Of a DNA stretch of 64,000 bases, positions 35,791 to 44,174 are shown one piece after another. Where the stretch lies: contig CAWJES010000013.1 of NCBI GenBank assembly GCA_963841965.1, forward strand, positions 124,001 through 188,000, written 5' to 3'. Numbering within the stretch: the first letter of the stretch is position 1; every line of letters starts with the position of its first letter. The position numbers and the translations under genes were made by a program. The notes beneath the pieces are model-generated. The model did no database searches, was not told where the DNA came from, and worked only from the letters and a program-made list of their open reading frames with translations. Source of the stretch: Palsa-459 sp963841965. GTDB taxonomy: Bacteria > Actinomycetota > Acidimicrobiia > Acidimicrobiales > RAAP-2.

Positions 35791-35802
35791 CGCCGCGCTA
35801 CA
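35786..35802. terminator. Palindrome spanning two converging stop codons
   Basis: TGTAGCGC-C-GCGCTACA, a perfect 8-1-8 inverted repeat in which both TAG stop codons (APH gene, plus; kinase-epimerase gene, minus) are embedded. It probably acts as a shared, bidirectional terminator, although there is no T-run. Confidence 0.5.
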
Positions 35803-37630
35803 CGAGCCTGTCGCGCATGGCCCAGAGGCCGAGGGCGGGGTTCGCGATGTGGAGGAAGGACGCGCCCGCCGTGTCCGCTCGCCGGCCCGTCGGCGTCGCT
35901 GCCGAGACGCCGAGGCGCTCGAGCTCCGTCGCGAGCGGACGCCAGTCGTACCCGGCGCCGACGACCTCCTCGCGCGAGAGGCCGCCGGTGGAGGGGTCCG
36001 TGCAGTAGGTGATCGAGAAGCGCCCCTCGCTGCTCGAGTGGATGAGGTGGGCCGCCGCACCCAGGTTGTCGGCCAGCTCCGGGTCGCTCGCGAGGGCGTC
36101 GAGCGTGGCGGCGGTGCCGTGGTAGCCGTGGCGGCGGATGAGCGCGTCGAGCGACGGGTCCTCCCCGAACCGGCTGACGCCGGGGGCGAGCACGACCAGC
36201 TCGCCGCCGTCCGCGATCGCCATCCTCGTGCGGTAGATGGCCTTGTTCGCCAGCCACGTCGATCGGAACTCGACGGGATCGAGCCAGCAGGCGACCCGGC
36301 CGACCGGCTCGTCCACGATGTCGATGTTGCACGCGGCGGCGAGCGCCGCCGCAGCGCGATAGGCGGCGCCTCCCGACGCGCCTGAGCCACCGCGTCCGAC
36401 GAAGAGCCCGCGCTGGACGGTGCCATCGGGCGCATCCTCGACGACGGTGAGGATCCAGAGCACCTCGACGCGACGGGCCACGAACCGGTCGAACGCCGCG
36501 TCCACGACATCGCGCACCGGCCCCAGGGGTCTGCCCATGATCCGCTCCATGCCGCACACGGCGCCGAGGAAGTGGCTGCGGTTGATCGTGGCTGCGCCGC
36601 CGAGCCCGATCACGAGGTTCTTCGAGTAGTTCGCCATCCCGATCACCTCGTGGGGCACCACCTGGCCGACGGACACCACGAGATCCCACTCCTGAAGGAG
36701 CACCTCGGAGACGTCGACGGGGATGGGCGCGGTGATCGCACCACCCGAGAGCGCTGACACCTCGGCCGCACTGATCTCGCCGAGATGGGCGAGCCCGTCG
36801 CGCCACCGGTGCACCGCGACGCGTTCGAAAGGGACGCGCCCGACGAAGAGCTGCTCGACGTCGTCACGGTCCATCGCGGCGTGGGTCCCCAGGGCCGGGA
36901 GCACCGTGACGTCGCACCCGGCGCGGACGAGGTCCTCGTAGAGGAGGCCTGTGATCTCGCCGCCCCGCGAGTGGAGCCGGGTGCGGTCCGGCGGCACGAG
37001 CAGCACGCGCCGGGCACCGGCGCCGACCACGTCGCGCTCGGCCACCGCGGCGACCAGGTCCCGCAGCTCGGCGTGGGAGATCTCGTTGCCGGCGTCGCCG
37101 ACACTGCGCAGGGGCATGATCGCGGTGCCGACCTCGAGCGTGGCGAGTGACGCGAGCGCGGCGGCGATCACGGCGTCGGCGTCACCGGCGGCGTCGATCG
37201 TCGCCACGTCGACCTCGGTTGCGTCGGGGGCCTCCAGGGTCTCGAACTGGCTGTCGACCATCGCGGCGCCCATGAAGTGGCCTGGCCGGTCCGCGACCCG
37301 TCGGTGGGCCTCGGCGCGGTCGACGTCGAGGTAGCAGAAGCGGACACCGCCCGCGGCGCGCAGGGCGTCGCGGTAGGAGCGGCGCAGCGCGGAGCAGGCG
37401 ACGACCACGTCGTGCTCGGCACGCATCGCCCGGCGGATGGACGCCAGCCATGGCCACCGGTCGTGGTCGGTCAGCGCGATGCCCGCCGCCATCTTCTCGA
37501 CGTTCGAGGCGGCGTGGTGGTCGTCGGCCTCGATGAACGACGCGCCCAGGCGGTCCGCGAGTGCTGCGGCGACGGTCGACTTGCCGCAGCCGGCGACGCC
37601 CATCACGACGACGCGGTCGGGAGGGCTCAC
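35798..37630 (-). CDS. Gluconokinase-LarA fusion: proposed nickel-dependent D-mannonate/D-gluconate epimerase and kinase
   Basis: 610-residue two-domain protein. Residues 1-165 are a GntK-type gluconokinase: P-loop GVAGCGKS (11-18), FIEADDHH, NVEKMAAG and LTDHDRWPWL. Residues about 185-610 match the LarA nickel-pincer family. Arg218 is in DRTR, His250 in LGTH, His327 in VVPHEV, Lys337 in NYSKN and His353 in RSHF. Spacings His327-Lys337 (10) and Lys337-His353 (16) equal those of LarA His174-Lys184-His200, the pincer attachment and nickel ligands. GTG at 37630 overlaps the uxaC stop. LarA-type enzymes invert C2 of hydroxyacids, so D-mannonate to D-gluconate followed by phosphorylation to 6-phosphogluconate is proposed. 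Cofactor genes larB/C/E are not in the window. Confidence 0.82.
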   Translation of the reverse strand: MSPPDRVVVMGVAGCGKSTVAAALADRLGASFIEADDHHAASNVEKMAAGIALTDHDRWPWLASIRRAMRAEHDVVVACSALRRSYRDALRAAGGVRFCYLDVDRAEAHRRVADRPGHFMGAAMVDSQFETLEAPDATEVDVATIDAAGDADAVIAAALASLATLEVGTAIMPLRSVGDAGNEISHAELRDLVAAVAERDVVGAGARRVLLVPPDRTRLHSRGGEITGLLYEDLVRAGCDVTVLPALGTHAAMDRDDVEQLFVGRVPFERVAVHRWRDGLAHLGEISAAEVSALSGGAITAPIPVDVSEVLLQEWDLVVSVGQVVPHEVIGMANYSKNLVIGLGGAATINRSHFLGAVCGMERIMGRPLGPVRDVVDAAFDRFVARRVEVLWILTVVEDAPDGTVQRGLFVGRGGSGASGGAAYRAAAALAAACNIDIVDEPVGRVACWLDPVEFRSTWLANKAIYRTRMAIADGGELVVLAPGVSRFGEDPSLDALIRRHGYHGTAATLDALASDPELADNLGAAAHLIHSSSEGRFSITYCTDPSTGGLSREEVVGAGYDWRPLATELERLGVSAATPTGRRADTAGASFLHIANPALGLWAMRDRLV

Positions 37631-39057
37631 CCGACCCATGCGCCCGGCAGCCCGAAGTACGCCACGGCGTTCGCGAGACAGAGGTCCGAGACGACGGTCG
37701 AGAGCCACGCGAGGTCCCTCGGGATCCGTCCCACCTCCACGTCGCGGCCGACGACGTCGCAGAGCACGCGGCGGAAGAGCTCGTGGCGGGTCATCGACAG
37801 GAGCGACCGCGAGTCGGTCAGCATGCCCACGAACCCGGCGAGCTGGCCGATCCCCGACAGGACGTCCAGGTGGTGGCGAAGGCCCTCCTCGTGGTCATTG
37901 AACCACCACGGTGGTCCCCACTGCACCAGCGAGCGCACGCCGTGGCGCGAGAAGGCGCCCGCCACGGTCGCGAACAGGGCGTTGTCCGAGGGGTTGGCGT
38001 TGTACAGGATGGTGCGCGGCAGCGAGCCGTCGCGTTCGAGGTCCCCGAGGAACCGGACGAGGCCAGGTGCCTGCGGCCAGTCGCCCATGGCGTCGGCGCC
38101 GGCGTCGGGGCCGACCAGGTCGCGCACGCGGGGCGATGCGTCGCGCAGCGCCCCGAGATGCAGCTGCAGCACGGACTCGCGGGCGAAGGCCGACTCGGCA
38201 GCGAGAGCCACGACCTCGAGCAGCAGGGCATCGCGCTCGGACGCCGCCGGCACGCCGCCGGAGCGGGCCCGACGGACGGCATCGGCCGCGAGCGACCGAT
38301 CGCGCGGGACATCGGGCACGTGCGTGAGCCCGTGGTCGCTCGCCCGGCACCCGAGCTCGGCGAAGCGCCCCTCGCACTCGGCGAGGGCGGCTCGCAGCGA
38401 GTCGAGGTCGGTGACCTCGACGCCCGACGTCGCGCCCAGGCGGTCCGCCCACGCGTTCCACGAGGGCGGATCGCCGAGCAGCGCGTGGGCCGCGTCGGGG
38501 CGGAACGTCGGGAGCACGCGCCGGCCCTCAGCCAGCGGCCCGGGGTCGCTCGCCAGCCTGCGGTGCGCGTCGAGGTCGTCGGCCGGGTCGTCTGTGGTGG
38601 CGAGGGCGATGACGTCGAACCGGTCGAGCAGCGCGCGCGTCGAGAGCGCCGGCAGCCGCAGGGAGGCTTCCTCCCAGATCTCGCGGGCCGTCGCCGTGCT
38701 GAGGGCGAGGTCGATGCCGAACACGCGGCGCAGCTCGAGGTGGGTCCAGACGTAGAGGGGGCTGCGGATGAGGCTCGGGACGGTCGCCGCCCACGCGGCG
38801 AACCGGTCCCATGGGTCGGCATCCCCTGTGATCAGGGTCTCGTCGATGCCGGCGAGGCGCATCGCACGCCACTTGTAGTGGTCGTCCTCGAGCCACAGAT
38901 CGGTCAGCGTCGCGTAGATGCGGTCGTTCGCCAGGTCCGTCGCGTTGAGGTGGCCGTGCATGTCGACGATGGAGAGGTGCTCGGCGACGTCGTGGAACAG
39001 CATGCGCGCGGTGGCCGTCGAGAGCAGGAAGTCGTCGTCGAGGAAGCTCGTGCCCAC
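37627..39057 (-). CDS. uxaC: Glucuronate (uronate) isomerase
   Basis: 476-residue amidohydrolase-fold isomerase converting D-glucuronate to D-fructuronate (and galacturonate to tagaturonate). DMHGHLN carries the metal HxH pair. LTDLWLEDDHYKWRAMRLAGIDE, ALATTDDPADDLDAHRRL, LPTFRPDAA and the C-terminal MLTDSRSLLSMTRHELFRRVLCD are family segments. GTG at 39057 is 5 bp after the SDR stop. It ends with a GTGA overlap onto the kinase-epimerase gene, so the three genes form one transcript. Confidence 0.92.
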   Translation of the reverse strand: MGTSFLDDDFLLSTATARMLFHDVAEHLSIVDMHGHLNATDLANDRIYATLTDLWLEDDHYKWRAMRLAGIDETLITGDADPWDRFAAWAATVPSLIRSPLYVWTHLELRRVFGIDLALSTATAREIWEEASLRLPALSTRALLDRFDVIALATTDDPADDLDAHRRLASDPGPLAEGRRVLPTFRPDAAHALLGDPPSWNAWADRLGATSGVEVTDLDSLRAALAECEGRFAELGCRASDHGLTHVPDVPRDRSLAADAVRRARSGGVPAASERDALLLEVVALAAESAFARESVLQLHLGALRDASPRVRDLVGPDAGADAMGDWPQAPGLVRFLGDLERDGSLPRTILYNANPSDNALFATVAGAFSRHGVRSLVQWGPPWWFNDHEEGLRHHLDVLSGIGQLAGFVGMLTDSRSLLSMTRHELFRRVLCDVVGRDVEVGRIPRDLAWLSTVVSDLCLANAVAYFGLPGAWVG

Positions 39058-39062
39058 CGTGC

Positions 39063-39869
39063 TCAGATCGTCATCGCGCTGAAGCCGCCGTCGACCACGA
39101 GCTCCGAGCCGGTGATGAAGCGCCCCGCGTCGGCCGCGAGCAGGAGGACCGCCCCTTCGAGGTCGCGGGGGTCGCCGAAGCGGCCCATCGGCGTGTGGCT
39201 CAGGATCGACTCGGTCCGCTGTGAGGAGAGGATGGCCCTGTTCTGCTCCGCGGGGAAGAACCCCGGGACGAGGACGTTGCAGCGGATCCCGAGCGGGCCC
39301 CACTCGCGCGCCAGGTTCCTCGTGAGGTTGTGCACCGCCGCCTTCGTCATCGAGTACGTGAACACCTGGGAGAGCGGCGTCAGGCCCGATTCGCTGCCGA
39401 TGTTGATGATGCTCGCGCCTGTGCCCTCGGACGTCGCGCGCCCGACGAGGTGCCGTCCGAACTCCTGGCACGACCGCACGACGGAGAGCAGGTTGGTCGC
39501 GACGACCCGATCAAGCTCCTCGTCCGAGATGTCGAGGAAGGGCGTCGCGGAGTTGACGCCCGCCCCGTTCACGAGGACGTCGACGTGGCCGTGGGAGGCG
39601 AGCACCCGATCCGCGAGGTCGCGCAGCTCGCTGCGGTTCGAGGCGTCACAGGGCTCGAAGGAGCACCTGGCGTCGGTCCCCGGGATCGCGGCGAGCGTGT
39701 CGAGCGCCTGCTGCCCCTTCGCGACGGTGCGCCCGACGACGACGACGTGGGCTCCTGCGGCCGCCAGCGCGGCCGAGAGGCGGGTGCCCAGCGCGCCGGT
39801 GCCGCCGATGACGACAGCGACCCGACCGTGCAATCCGAAGAGCGCCGGGGAGACCGCGGGCTGGCTCAC
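39063..39869 (-). CDS. SDR oxidoreductase, proposed D-fructuronate reductase (D-mannonate dehydrogenase)
   Basis: 268-residue classical short-chain dehydrogenase. VAVVIGGTGALGTRLSAAL binds NAD(P), NGAGVNSATPF follows, and the catalytic set is S (INIGSESG), Y and K (YSMTKAAVHN). GRFGDPRDLEGAVLLLAAD and ITGSELVVDGGFSAM close the fold. It resembles the SDR-type fructuronate reductases (Bacillus YjmF/UxuB) and gluconate dehydrogenases. First gene of the uxaC operon, so reduction of fructuronate to D-mannonate is the natural role. A TAGGCT hexamer stands 6 nt before the GTG. Confidence 0.82.
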   Translation of the reverse strand: MSQPAVSPALFGLHGRVAVVIGGTGALGTRLSAALAAAGAHVVVVGRTVAKGQQALDTLAAIPGTDARCSFEPCDASNRSELRDLADRVLASHGHVDVLVNGAGVNSATPFLDISDEELDRVVATNLLSVVRSCQEFGRHLVGRATSEGTGASIINIGSESGLTPLSQVFTYSMTKAAVHNLTRNLAREWGPLGIRCNVLVPGFFPAEQNRAILSSQRTESILSHTPMGRFGDPRDLEGAVLLLAADAGRFITGSELVVDGGFSAMTI

Positions 39870-39875
39870 CGGCCG

Positions 39876-39881
39876 AGCCTA
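39876..39881 (-). promoter_or_regulatory. -10 hexamer of the hexuronate operon (leaderless)
   Basis: TAGGCT on the minus strand, 6 nt before the SDR GTG at 39869. No operator palindrome was seen next to it and no GntR/UxuR-type regulator gene is nearby. Confidence 0.5.
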
Positions 39882-39950
39882 CGAGATGCGTGTCGGTGCA
39901 GCCGTGGCGCCCGGTCGGCGACGGCCGGCGGGCGGAGACCTGCGGCGTCG

Positions 39951-40562
39951 CTACCCGTCGCCCTGATGGCGACCCCACTGCCCGCGATGGATGACCTGCC
40001 CGGCGCCCTTGCGCATCGCCTCGACCCTCGCGCCCTGCGCCGGCACGTCGTCGGACCGGTAGCCGACGGTGATCCCGCCGATCGGCGCGTACTCGACCGG
40101 GATGCCGAACTCCTCGCGGAACGGTCCCAGGTGCTCGGGCATGATGCCGAAGAAGCACGCGCCGAGGCCCTCGTCGACCGCGGTCAGGAGGATCAAGAGC
40201 GCCGCCATCCCGGTGTCGATGAACCAGTAGGGGGCGGGCCACCTCGATTCGGCGCGGTCCTCCCATCCCTTGTCCGGTTCGGCGTACCGCTCGAGGTAGG
40301 CGCTCTTGTGCGCCAGCGGCACGACGACGAGGGGGGCATCGAGCATGGTGGGGGTCTGCTCGACACGTGTCGGCACGAAGGGCCAGAACCTCGCGCGATC
40401 CTCGGGTTCCGTGAGCGCGAGGAACGCCCAGCCCTGCGAGAACCCGGCCGACGGGGCGCGCAGCGCGCTGGCGAGGACGCGCTCCACGGTCTCCTCGTCG
40501 AGCGGCCGGTCCGTGTAGTGGCGGATCATGCGCCGCCGCCGGACGACCTCGGAGAACTCCAT
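39951..40562 (-). CDS. Nitroreductase-family flavoprotein
   Basis: 203-residue FMN oxidoreductase. EVVRRRRMIRHYTDRPLDEETV and APSAGFSQGWAFL bind the flavin phosphate. GMAALLILLTAVDEGLGACFFGI is the family's dimer helix, and PIGGITVGYRSDD lies near the C-terminus. The substrate could be a nitroaromatic, quinone or F420-unrelated flavin substrate. Nothing decides. Preceded by a TACGAT hexamer 6 nt before the ATG. Confidence 0.85.
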   Translation of the reverse strand: MEFSEVVRRRRMIRHYTDRPLDEETVERVLASALRAPSAGFSQGWAFLALTEPEDRARFWPFVPTRVEQTPTMLDAPLVVVPLAHKSAYLERYAEPDKGWEDRAESRWPAPYWFIDTGMAALLILLTAVDEGLGACFFGIMPEHLGPFREEFGIPVEYAPIGGITVGYRSDDVPAQGARVEAMRKGAGQVIHRGQWGRHQGDG

Positions 40563-40568
40563 GGCGGC

Positions 40569-40574
40569 ATCGTA
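40569..40574 (-). promoter_or_regulatory. -10 hexamer of the nitroreductase gene (leaderless)
   Basis: TACGAT on the minus strand, 6 nt before the ATG at 40562. Confidence 0.5.
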
Positions 40575-40633
40575 CCGAGGGGTGCCGCGCCCTACGTGTG
40601 GACCTGCGGCCCGCGCTATGGGAGCATGCCGCC

Positions 40634-40945
40634 ATGATTCTCGAACAGGCACAGCTGGACGTGCGACCGGGCGAGGAGCTCGAGTTCGAGTCCACCTTCG
40701 CGACCGCGAAGCACATCATCAGCGCGTCGCCGGGCTTTCTGAGCCTGCGCCTCTCGCGGTGCGTCGAGGAGCCCTCCAAGTACCTGCTCCTGGTCGAGTG
40801 GGAGTCGCTCGAGAGCCACACCGAGGGGTTCCGCGGGTCCCCCGCCTTCCAGGAGTGGCGCAGGCTGCTGCACCACTACTACGACCCCGCCCCCACCGTC
40901 CTGCACTTCGAGGAAGTGAACGCCGTCCTCGCCTCAGCCACCTAG
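40634..40945 (+). CDS. ABM-domain (antibiotic biosynthesis monooxygenase-like) protein
   Basis: 103-residue ferredoxin-like alpha-beta barrel. LEFESTFATAKHIISASPGFLSLRL and YLLLVEWESLESHTEGFRGSPAFQEWRRLL are the usual pair of beta-alpha-beta units, with HHYYDPAPTVLHFE at the end. Members include heme-degrading and quinol monooxygenases and many small proteins of unknown function. The sequence does not say which. Divergent from the nitroreductase gene. Confidence 0.8.
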   Translation: MILEQAQLDVRPGEELEFESTFATAKHIISASPGFLSLRLSRCVEEPSKYLLLVEWESLESHTEGFRGSPAFQEWRRLLHHYYDPAPTVLHFEEVNAVLASAT

Positions 40946-41025
40946 TGGAGTCCGCGGTGAACCAGGTCGCGTCGGCGTTGGTGTGTGCGGGCCCCGCCGC
41001 CGCGTCGCCCGCAGGTGCGTGCTGA

Positions 41026-41511
41026 ATGGGCGTCCACCGGCTGGAACCCGCCGAGTGGGAGCGCCTCCGCGCGATCCGTCTCGAGGCGCTGTCCGACGCC
41101 CCCGGGGCGTTCGGGTCCAGCGTCGAGCGCGAGCAGGCCTACGACGAGGTCCGCTGGCGCGAGCTGCTCGCCTGGGGCCCGTGGTGGGTCGCCGAGGAGG
41201 ACGGGTCCGACGTCGGCCTGGTCGCCGGCGAGGCGCCCGCAGACCGCTCACCGGTTGTGTACTCCATGTGGGTCCACGCCGAGTTCCGCGGCACCGGGGC
41301 GGCCGCGGCCATGCTCGACGCGGTCGTCGCATGGGCCGTTGCGGACGGGGCGGACTCTCTGTGGCTGACCGTGACGGACCGCGCGCCGCGCGCCCGCGCG
41401 TTCTACGAGCGCTTCGGCTTCGTCACCTGGGGCACGCCCGAACCGCTCGATCGAGACCCCGCGATCTCGACATCCAAGATGGTGCTCGACCTCACCCGTC
41501 GCCGGGCGTAG
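41026..41511 (+). CDS. GNAT-family N-acetyltransferase
   Basis: 161 residues. EWERLRAIRLEALSDAPGAFGSS is a typical N-terminal motif of this GNAT group. VYSMWVHAEFRGTGAAAAMLDAVVAWA is the acetyl-CoA site and APRARAFYERFGFV the final unit. Its last 20 bp overlap the convergent SRPBCC gene. The substrate is unknown. Confidence 0.86.
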   Translation: MGVHRLEPAEWERLRAIRLEALSDAPGAFGSSVEREQAYDEVRWRELLAWGPWWVAEEDGSDVGLVAGEAPADRSPVVYSMWVHAEFRGTGAAAAMLDAVVAWAVADGADSLWLTVTDRAPRARAFYERFGFVTWGTPEPLDRDPAISTSKMVLDLTRRRA

Positions 41512-41941
41512 GGGGCGCTGCCACGACCTCTGCGATTCGCTCGAGCGTCTTCTCCATCGCCGTGCGGTTCCGCTCGGGGTACCCGAGCGGGATGATCGTC
41601 ACCCCCCAGGGCACGGAGTAGTCGAACGTCTCGGTCACCTTCGTGCCGCCGTCGACCGGCTCGAGCTCGTAGCGCCAGATGAACTGCGCGAAGTGGTGCC
41701 ATGCGATCCGGCGGTCCTCCTCGAACTCGACCACCCGGTTCTTCGTGAAGTAGGGCAGCCCCTCGCGCATGTCCATCGAGAACGTCGACCCGAGCGCGAG
41801 GCGCTGCGAAGGCCCGCGCGAGGCCTGCACGTGGCCCGAGCCGTCGATGAGCGGGTGCTTCGCGGGATCCGCCAGGAGGTCGAAGATCACCGAGGGTGCG
41901 GCATCGATCACCCGGGTTGCCGAGACGCTGCGGTGTGCCAT
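41492..41941 (-). CDS. SRPBCC (polyketide cyclase/dehydrase-like) lipid-binding fold protein
   Basis: 149 residues. VSATRVIDAAPSVIFDLLADPAKHPLIDGSG begins a START/Bet v1 fold, with GTKVTETFDYSVPWG and a long C-terminal helix. The central cavity binds a hydrophobic ligand in this superfamily. Enzymatic activity cannot be inferred. A TAGGGT hexamer precedes the ATG by 6 nt. A second SRPBCC gene lies at 45888-46334. Confidence 0.82.
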   Translation of the reverse strand: MAHRSVSATRVIDAAPSVIFDLLADPAKHPLIDGSGHVQASRGPSQRLALGSTFSMDMREGLPYFTKNRVVEFEEDRRIAWHHFAQFIWRYELEPVDGGTKVTETFDYSVPWGVTIIPLGYPERNRTAMEKTLERIAEVVAAPPTPGDG

Positions 41942-41947
41942 CCGGCG

Positions 41948-41953
41948 ACCCTA
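41948..41953 (-). promoter_or_regulatory. -10 hexamer of the SRPBCC gene (leaderless)
   Basis: TAGGGT on the minus strand, 6 nt before the ATG at 41941. Confidence 0.5.
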
Positions 41954-41979
41954 CGTGGTGGCGCTGCACCGCGCTCGTG

Positions 41980-43350
41980 TCAGCGCATGGTGTCGAGCAC
42001 CTCGGACACCATCGCCATCGTGGTGTCGGGGTGCAGGAACGCGAACCGAGCGGCAGTCGATCCCTCCCACTTGGTGGGGGTCACCAGTGCGATCTGGTCC
42101 GCGAGCAGGCGGCGCGACCACTCGTTGTAGTCGTCCTCCGTCCAGCCGGTCCGCCGGAACACCACGATCGAGAGCGTGGGGTCCCGGCACAGCTCGACGT
42201 GGTCCAGGCTGCGGATGTGGGCGGCGGTCTCGTCGGCGGTCTGGATCGAGCGGTCGACGGCGTCGGCGTAGAGGTCGGTGCCGTGGACGGCGAGCGAGTA
42301 CCACATGGGCAGGCCCCGCGCGCGCCGTGAGAGGTGCACCGCGTAGTCCGACGGGTTCCACTCGACCTCGCCGGACTCGTCGGGGACGTGGAGCACGTCG
42401 AGGTAGCTCGCCTGCTGGGTGTGCGTGGCGCGCGCGAGGCGCGGCTCGCGGTAGATGAGCGCGCAGCAGTCGAGCGGGGCGAACAGCCACTTGTGCGGGT
42501 CCACGATGAACGAGTCGGCGTGGCGGATCCCGGCAAAGAGGTCCCGGCGGAGGTTCCCCAGCATGGCCGCCCCGCCGTAGGCGGCATCGACGTGGAACCA
42601 GAGCTTGCGGTCGGTGGCGATCTGCCCGATGCCCTCGAGGTCATCGACGATCCCGGCGTTGGTGGTCCCCGCCGTGGCGGCGACCGCGACGATCGAGTCC
42701 GGATCGTCGTCGGAGTCGAGGACGTCGCGCAGCGCGTCGGCCGTCATCACGTGGTCGATCGTCGGCACGTACACGGGGTCGACGCCGAGCAGGTGCAGCG
42801 CCGAGCCGATCGAGGAGTGCGCCTCCTCGCTGAGCGCGACGCGCAGGTGGCGGGGGTCCGCCTCGGGGTGGTTGCGCCGCCCGTCGTCGCGCGCCACCGC
42901 GAGCGCGGAGAGGTTGCCCAGCGAGCCCCCCGAGACGAACGCGCCGCCGCTGGTCGCGGGCATCCCGGCGCGCTCGGCGAGGAACGCGAGCAGCTGGTTC
43001 TCGGCGACGACCACGCCAGCGGACTCGAGGAAGCTCGTGCCGTTGAGCGAGGAGCAGCTCACGATCATGTCCATGAGCAGCGACGCCTTGGTCGGGGCGT
43101 TCGGGATGAAGGCGAGGAACCGCGGGCTGTCGATCGAGATGACGGCGGTGGCGAGGTGGTGGGCGAAGATCTCGAGGACCTTGCCGGCGTCGTTGCCCTC
43201 CGGCGTGAGGATGCCCTGGATCGACTCCTCGGGGTACACGGCGAGCCCGCCATAGTCGAGCGGGACCGGGTCGAGGCTCATGCGGTTCCGGCAGTACTCG
43301 AAGATGACCTCGCCCATGCCAGGGTCGTACGTGAACATCGGATGCCCCAT
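41980..43350 (-). CDS. PLP-dependent group II amino acid decarboxylase family protein
   Basis: 456-residue fold-type I enzyme. PRFLAFIPNAPTKASLL, FVSGGSLGNLSALAVARD, WFHVDAAYGG and the PLP-lysine motif DPHKWLFAPLDCCALIYR identify the aromatic amino acid/glutamate decarboxylase group. It might decarboxylate an aromatic amino acid, DOPA-like compound or aspartate, or cleave as an aldehyde synthase. No residue here settles it. The ATG at 43350 has a strong aaggagg ribosome-binding site. It stands alone between convergent and divergent neighbours. Confidence 0.88.
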   Translation of the reverse strand: MGHPMFTYDPGMGEVIFEYCRNRMSLDPVPLDYGGLAVYPEESIQGILTPEGNDAGKVLEIFAHHLATAVISIDSPRFLAFIPNAPTKASLLMDMIVSCSSLNGTSFLESAGVVVAENQLLAFLAERAGMPATSGGAFVSGGSLGNLSALAVARDDGRRNHPEADPRHLRVALSEEAHSSIGSALHLLGVDPVYVPTIDHVMTADALRDVLDSDDDPDSIVAVAATAGTTNAGIVDDLEGIGQIATDRKLWFHVDAAYGGAAMLGNLRRDLFAGIRHADSFIVDPHKWLFAPLDCCALIYREPRLARATHTQQASYLDVLHVPDESGEVEWNPSDYAVHLSRRARGLPMWYSLAVHGTDLYADAVDRSIQTADETAAHIRSLDHVELCRDPTLSIVVFRRTGWTEDDYNEWSRRLLADQIALVTPTKWEGSTAARFAFLHPDTTMAMVSEVLDTMR

Positions 43351-43398
43351 CAGGCTCCTCCTTGCCGGGCGTCAGATGCCCGGCTCGTGGTCGGTCGG

Positions 43399-43404
43399 TA
43401 CGCT
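43399..43404 (+). promoter_or_regulatory. -10 hexamer of the hydrolase gene (leaderless)
   Basis: TACGCT, 6 nt, then GTG at 43411. Confidence 0.5.
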
Positions 43405-43410
43405 CGCTGC

Positions 43411-44169
43411 GTGGAGTTCACGGCAGATTCCGTTCACCACGGCGTGCGCGAGCGTGCGGCGCTCATCCTAGGTAGCGCCGGTGCCGTCCCGCTCGCACTG
43501 TGGACCCCCGAGCTGGGCGAGCCCGCCGGGATCGTGCTCGTCGGGCACGGGGGGAGCGGGCACAAGCGCGAGGACTACGTGATCGCGCTCGCCAGGCGCC
43601 TGGTGCGGACCCACGGCTTCGCGGTCGCGGCGATCGACGGGCCGCTGCACGGCGACCGCCGCGAGGGAGGCGCGTCCGTGCCGACGCTCGTCCTCCTGGA
43701 GTTCGCCCAGGCGTGGGCGGCCGACGCCGGGCTGACCGACTCGATGATCCGCGACTGGACCGCGACGCTCGACGAGCTGCGGGCGACGCCGGGGTGGGAG
43801 GACCTGCCCGTCGGCTACTGGGGCATCTCGATGGGCACGCTGCTCGGGCTCCCGTACGTCGCCTCGGACGACCGCGTGGACGCGTGCGTCCTCGGGCTCG
43901 CGGGTGCGACCGGCCCGACGGCGGAGCGGCTCGCTGCCGACGCGCAGCGGATCTCGGTCCCGACGCTCTTCGTGATGCAGCTCGACGACGAGCTGTTCGC
44001 GACGGACTCGTCGATCGCGCTGTTCCGCGGGATCGGGACGCGGGACAAGCGGCTCTTCGCCTCCCCGGGGCGCCACCGGGACGTGACCGCCGAGGCGTTC
44101 CAGCTCTCGATCGACTTCCTCGGCACGAAGCTCGCCGCCGCCGCGGCGGATCGCGCCGAGGCGGGCTGA
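43411..44169 (+). CDS. Alpha/beta hydrolase (dienelactone hydrolase-like)
   Basis: 252 residues. IVLVGHGGSGHKREDYVIALARRL is the oxyanion-hole region. GYWGISMGTLLGLPYV carries the nucleophile elbow with Ser. LFVMQLDDELFATDSS supplies the acid and ASPGRHRDVT the His, so the triad is complete. No signal peptide. The methyltransferase gene starts 5 bp downstream, so the two form an operon. Confidence 0.85.
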   Translation: MEFTADSVHHGVRERAALILGSAGAVPLALWTPELGEPAGIVLVGHGGSGHKREDYVIALARRLVRTHGFAVAAIDGPLHGDRREGGASVPTLVLLEFAQAWAADAGLTDSMIRDWTATLDELRATPGWEDLPVGYWGISMGTLLGLPYVASDDRVDACVLGLAGATGPTAERLAADAQRISVPTLFVMQLDDELFATDSSIALFRGIGTRDKRLFASPGRHRDVTAEAFQLSIDFLGTKLAAAAADRAEAG

Positions 44170-44174
44170 CCGCG

